Origin: Pseudoflavitalea sp. G-6-1-2
GTDB lineage: Bacteria > Bacteroidota > Bacteroidia > Chitinophagales > Chitinophagaceae
NCBI RefSeq assembly: GCF_012927185.1
Contig: NZ_JABBGB010000003.1
Coordinates: 868,001-932,000, forward strand
Reading direction: 5' to 3'
DNA: 64,000 bases
Below, one piece after another: positions 61,394-64,000 of this stretch. Below the pieces are notes generated by a model. It was given only the letters and a program-made list of their open reading frames with translations. It did no database searches and was not told where the DNA came from. Each line of letters begins with the position of its first letter. The stretch's first letter is position 1. Made by a program: the position numbers and the translations under genes.

Positions 61394-62341
61394 TCAGTTC
61401 ATCATCAGCACATTCACACTGCGTTGCAGAATGTTGAATGCAATCTCACTCATGAGGTTTTCCTTATCGAGCGTGGGATTCACTTCCGTGATCTCGAAGC
61501 AGCAGATCTTGCGGTTTTGCATAAACTTGCTGATAAGATCTTCGGCTTCGCGCTCGCGGAGACCATTGCTCACGGGAGTTCCTGTTCCTTTGGAGATCGA
61601 CGAATCGAGACTGTCCACATCGAAGCTGATGTAAATATCGGTGCAGTCGGAGAGATAGCGGATAACGCTTCTTACCACATTCTCCGGGCCTTTGCGGCGA
61701 ACCTCGTTGGTGGAGATCACCTTCATGCCATATTTATCGATGAGGTATTTTTCTTCTTTCTCGAAGTCGCGAAGTGAAATGAATACCACATCTTCGGGCA
61801 ATACTTTGGGTGCGATCTTGCCGAGATTTTTCAGGCCATTCCATTGCTTTTTGGTCTCTTCGTCCAGTTCATGAACGGCCATGTCCTCATTGTCTTCATT
61901 GATGGAAAGCGCCAGCGGCATGCCGTGCATATTGCCGGAGGGAGTGGTGTAGGGAGTATGCAGATCTGAATGTGCATCGATCCAGATAACGCCCAGCCTC
62001 GCTTTCGGCTTGGCCATTCTGATGCCTGCGATGGTAGCCCCGGCCATGCTGTGATCGCCACTGAGCACCACAGGAAAGAAATTATTCTTGATGGTATCGT
62101 GCACAGCCTTGCTCACGCGCTCGTACATGGTAGCTATACCCTTGATGCGTTTGGCGTAAGGAGATTCGATAGGCTCGTGCAGTATCTTATTTTCGTTGGG
62201 AACTTTTTCTGATGGAAAATGAATGAAGAAGTTACTCATGAAATCCAGCGCTGCAATCTTGATGGCATCGATTCCGAGGCTTGCTCCTCGTGTTCCGGCG
62301 CCAATTTCGGACGGTACTTCTATCAGCTTGATATTTTTCAT
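61394..62341 (-). CDS. Arginase family protein (probable arginase)
   Basis: 315 residues from the ATG at 62341. Di-manganese ureohydrolase fold. Metal-binding motifs: LSGDHSMAGAT (about 98), WIDAHSDLHTPYTTPSGNMHG (about 124-144) and ISFDVDSLDSS (near 240). The SGNMHGMPLA segment and the overall order favour arginase over agmatinase or formimidoylglutamase. It would split arginine to ornithine and urea. The window also has the agmatine route, so arginine or its decarboxylated product may flow two ways. A 27-codon ORF lies just upstream. Confidence 0.8.
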   Translation of the reverse strand: MKNIKLIEVPSEIGAGTRGASLGIDAIKIAALDFMSNFFIHFPSEKVPNENKILHEPIESPYAKRIKGIATMYERVSKAVHDTIKNNFFPVVLSGDHSMAGATIAGIRMAKPKARLGVIWIDAHSDLHTPYTTPSGNMHGMPLALSINEDNEDMAVHELDEETKKQWNGLKNLGKIAPKVLPEDVVFISLRDFEKEEKYLIDKYGMKVISTNEVRRKGPENVVRSVIRYLSDCTDIYISFDVDSLDSSISKGTGTPVSNGLREREAEDLISKFMQNRKICCFEITEVNPTLDKENLMSEIAFNILQRSVNVLMMN

Positions 62342-62416
62342 ATATAAACGTTGGTAACACAATCAGGTTTACTGAAATGAAAGCAGAAGGTCGGGAAGAA
62401 AGTAATGGATGGAACG

Positions 62417-62500
62417 CTAGCCCGGAATGTAGTAGTTCACCGGCAGCACCTGCTGGGCGAATGGCATAATCAATATGGGTTTCCGTGTGCGGGTCGACAT
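62417..62500 (-). CDS. Possible 27-residue small protein upstream of arginase
   Basis: ATG to TAG, reading MSTRTRKPILIMPF... and ending PVNYYIPG. It is 75 bases upstream of the arginase ATG on the same strand. The text is protein-like (Tyr-Tyr-Ile-Pro-Gly end, a hydrophobic middle), but no family is recognised and no signal peptide is present. It could be a leader-type ORF or a small effector. The codons include only three Arg, so a simple Arg-stall leader is not indicated. The remainder of 62501-62665 holds only the next gene's promoter. Confidence 0.35.
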   Translation of the reverse strand: MSTRTRKPILIMPFAQQVLPVNYYIPG

Positions 62501-62582
62501 AACAACAGCGTTACGGCCTAAAGATAGCAAGTCTTCATCAAAAGAAAAACGAACAATTGTTAGCAGGTTAGCGCATCTCCAT

Positions 62583-62590
62583 TATATTTG
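62583..62590 (+). promoter_or_regulatory. -7 promoter box for the acyl-CoA dehydrogenase gene
   Basis: TATATTTG, an exact TAnnTTTG match, 75 bases before the ATG. The nearest TTG for a -33 box is 23 bases upstream, longer than usual. Confidence 0.55.
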
Positions 62591-62665
62591 TGTTCCGTCC
62601 AAAACCAACCATTCACAGAAAATCAATCTTTTTCACTGTAGGACGGCCAAAAAACAAGCGTCAAT

Positions 62666-63820
62666 ATGCAATTTCAATTATCAGAAGAACACCTCATGAT
62701 CCGTCAGGCTGCGCGCGATTTTGCCCAGCAGGAATGCTTACCCGGCGTTATTGAAAGGGACGAACAGCAGAAATTTCCCTATGACCAGGTTTACAAACTT
62801 GCAGAACTGGGCTTTATGGGAATGATGGTTGACCCCAAATACGGTGGTTCCGGAATGGACACCATCAGCTATGTACTCGCCATGGAAGAGATCAGCAAGA
62901 TCGACGCCAGCGTAAGCGTTTGCATGAGCGTGAATAACAGTCTGGTTTCATGGGGCCTCGAAGCTTTTGGTAACGAAGAGCAGAAACAAAAATACCTCAC
63001 ACCACTCGCACAGGGAAGAAAAGATGGCAAGCTCTATATCGGCGCTTTTCTGCTGAGTGAGCCGGAAGCGGGCAGCGACGCCACTTCGCAACGTACCACT
63101 GCTGAAGACAAAGGCGATCATTACCTGCTCAACGGAACCAAGAACTGGATCACAAATGGTTCTTCTGCATCTGTATACCTCGTAATGGCACAAACAGATG
63201 TTGCCAAAGGAAGCAAGGGCATCAACTGTTTCATCGTAGAAAAGAACTGGCCCGGCGTAGTAGTGGCGGCTAAAGAAAATAAACTCGGTATCCGCGGAAG
63301 CGATACGCATACTATCATGTTCAACGATGTGAAAGTTCCGAAAGAGAACCGTATCGGAGAAGATGGATTCGGATTCACATTCGCCATGAAAACATTGAGC
63401 GGAGGCCGCATCGGCATTGCCTCTCAGGCACTCGGTATCGCCAGCGGCGCTTACGAGCTGAGCGTAAAATATGCCAAAGAAAGAAAGGCATTCGGCAAAG
63501 AGATCATGCATCACCAGGCCATCCAGTTCAAACTGGCAGATATGGCAACACGCATCGAAGCAGCGCGTCTGCTCTGTCTGCGAGCAGCATGGGATAAAGA
63601 CCAGCATCAGGATTATGCGCTGAGCTCTTCCATGGCCAAAGTATTCTCCAGCGAAACAGCGATGTGGACAACGGTTGAAGCCGTTCAGATCCACGGAGGA
63701 TACGGATACGTAAAAGAATATCACGTAGAACGCCTCATGCGCGATGCCAAGATCACACAGATCTATGAAGGTACTTCCGAAGTACAGCGCATCGTAATCG
63801 GCAGATCTATTCTCAAATAA
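62666..63820 (+). CDS. Acyl-CoA dehydrogenase (short-chain type)
   Basis: 384 residues, full-length flavoenzyme of beta-oxidation or branched-chain acid breakdown. N-terminal helices (MIRQAARDFAQQECLPG), then YIGAFLLSEPEAGSDA, NGTKNWITNGSSA, LGIRGSDTHTIMF and the C-terminal GGYGYVKEYHVERLMRDAK. The catalytic Glu is in QIYEGTSEVQRIVIG near residue 368, the position of short-chain/butyryl-type enzymes. Own promoter and terminator, so monocistronic. Confidence 0.94.
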   Translation: MQFQLSEEHLMIRQAARDFAQQECLPGVIERDEQQKFPYDQVYKLAELGFMGMMVDPKYGGSGMDTISYVLAMEEISKIDASVSVCMSVNNSLVSWGLEAFGNEEQKQKYLTPLAQGRKDGKLYIGAFLLSEPEAGSDATSQRTTAEDKGDHYLLNGTKNWITNGSSASVYLVMAQTDVAKGSKGINCFIVEKNWPGVVVAAKENKLGIRGSDTHTIMFNDVKVPKENRIGEDGFGFTFAMKTLSGGRIGIASQALGIASGAYELSVKYAKERKAFGKEIMHHQAIQFKLADMATRIEAARLLCLRAAWDKDQHQDYALSSSMAKVFSSETAMWTTVEAVQIHGGYGYVKEYHVERLMRDAKITQIYEGTSEVQRIVIGRSILK

Positions 63821-63840
63821 GTTTTATTTGAAAAGAAGAA

Positions 63841-63872
63841 AAGGCCTTCTCCGCAGGGAGAGGGCTTTTTTC
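63841..63872 (+). terminator. Rho-independent terminator after the acyl-CoA dehydrogenase gene
   Basis: GC-rich stem (GCCTTCTCC with GGAGAGGGC, one G-U), 4-base loop, then a T run; 20 bases after the stop. Confidence 0.87.
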
Positions 63873-63879
63873 TTTTCAG

Positions 63880-63887
63880 TAGCTTTG
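63880..63887 (+). promoter_or_regulatory. -7 promoter box for the YggS-type gene
   Basis: TAGCTTTG, matching TAnnTTTG, 18 bases before the ATG at 63906. No -33 box at normal spacing is obvious. Confidence 0.5.
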
Positions 63888-63905
63888 CCCCTTCAATTTT
63901 CTATT

Positions 63906-64000
63906 ATGGCTGTGAATATTGCTGCATACAATCAGATACTGGCAGAGCTTCAACCCCAGGGCGTAACACTGGTGGCGGTTTCCAAAACCAAACCGGTGGA
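63906..64000 (+). CDS. YggS/PROSC family PLP-binding protein (3' end missing)
   Basis: The first 31 codons, with MAVNIAAYNQIL at the start and TLVAVSKTKPV at the end. The LVAVSKTK stretch contains the PLP-binding lysine region typical of the YggS family, which keeps pyridoxal phosphate balance in the cell. The rest lies outside the window. Family call rests on this one motif. Confidence 0.7.
   Translation, partial: MAVNIAAYNQILAELQPQGVTLVAVSKTKPV

Noticed and set aside
1-64000. tRNA, rRNA, insertion sequence or prophage genes
   Set aside because: No cloverleaf with a GGTTCGAATCC-type arm in an intergenic region, no rRNA-like stretch, and no transposase, integrase or phage structural gene was seen on either strand.

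Overview
The window looks like a chromosomal segment of a Bacteroidota bacterium, most likely of the Chitinophagaceae or a close relative. The signs are a SusC/SusD pair, two secreted proteins with type IX secretion (T9SS) C-terminal sorting domains, BshB1 of bacillithiol synthesis, an HU-CCDC81 membrane protein, and promoters of the Bacteroidota form (TTTG, 18-20 bases, TAnnTTTG). Almost no gene has a strong Shine-Dalgarno site. I see no tRNA, rRNA, CRISPR array or transposase. The first and last genes (a PBP4-type peptidase and a YggS-type PLP protein) are cut by the window ends.

Bases 1-19000 hold cell-envelope and accessory genes. These include a TPR protein, an outer-membrane barrel and an HU-CCDC81 protein in a row, two tandem glutaminyl cyclotransferase lipoproteins, a T9SS-exported M43 metalloprotease, and an FAD oxidoreductase. 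A pair of inverted 150-bp palindromic elements lies between the protease and the oxidoreductase. Next comes an AraC regulator followed by a PEP mutase/isocitrate-lyase-like gene and a SnoaL-like gene. The AraC gene and the PEP-mutase-like gene share an identical 13-base upstream motif at the same distance from their -7 boxes, which is a likely AraC operator. Bases 16500-19300 are gene-poor and carry decayed repeats around a T9SS cargo gene.

Bases 19300-24500 hold a SusC/SusD pair with an unusual leader on the minus strand: promoter, SAM-I (S-box) riboswitch, then a 15-codon ORF with six consecutive Cys codons and three Met codons, then a hairpin and susC. This points to an outer-membrane importer controlled by sulfur amino acid status and is the most novel-looking system here. 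Bases 24900-41000 are mixed metabolism: lpdA, an AT-rich island gene with a HEPN-like motif, a serine hydrolase, bshB1, a desaturase, aguB-aguA for putrescine synthesis, thrC with a LysR gene, a universal stress protein, and GH20 and GH16 glycosidases.

Bases 41000-58600 hold amino acid biosynthesis. The order is hisL-hisG-hisD-hisC, a PQQ-type dehydrogenase with a cytochrome c, hisB, an AT-rich gap, trpL-trpEGDCFBA, then hisH-hisA-hisF, two tiny overlapping genes, and hisIE. A complete trp operon therefore sits inside a split his operon. Both halves have a textbook ribosome-mediated attenuator: a leader peptide with five His codons before hisG, and one with three Trp codons before trpE. Both predicted transcripts start within a few bases of the leader ATG. 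The distal his genes appear to be under the trp promoter and attenuator.

The window ends with a TlpA-type thiol protein, a dTDP-4-dehydrorhamnose-reductase-like enzyme, a secreted protein of unknown function, arginase, an acyl-CoA dehydrogenase and the start of a YggS-family gene.
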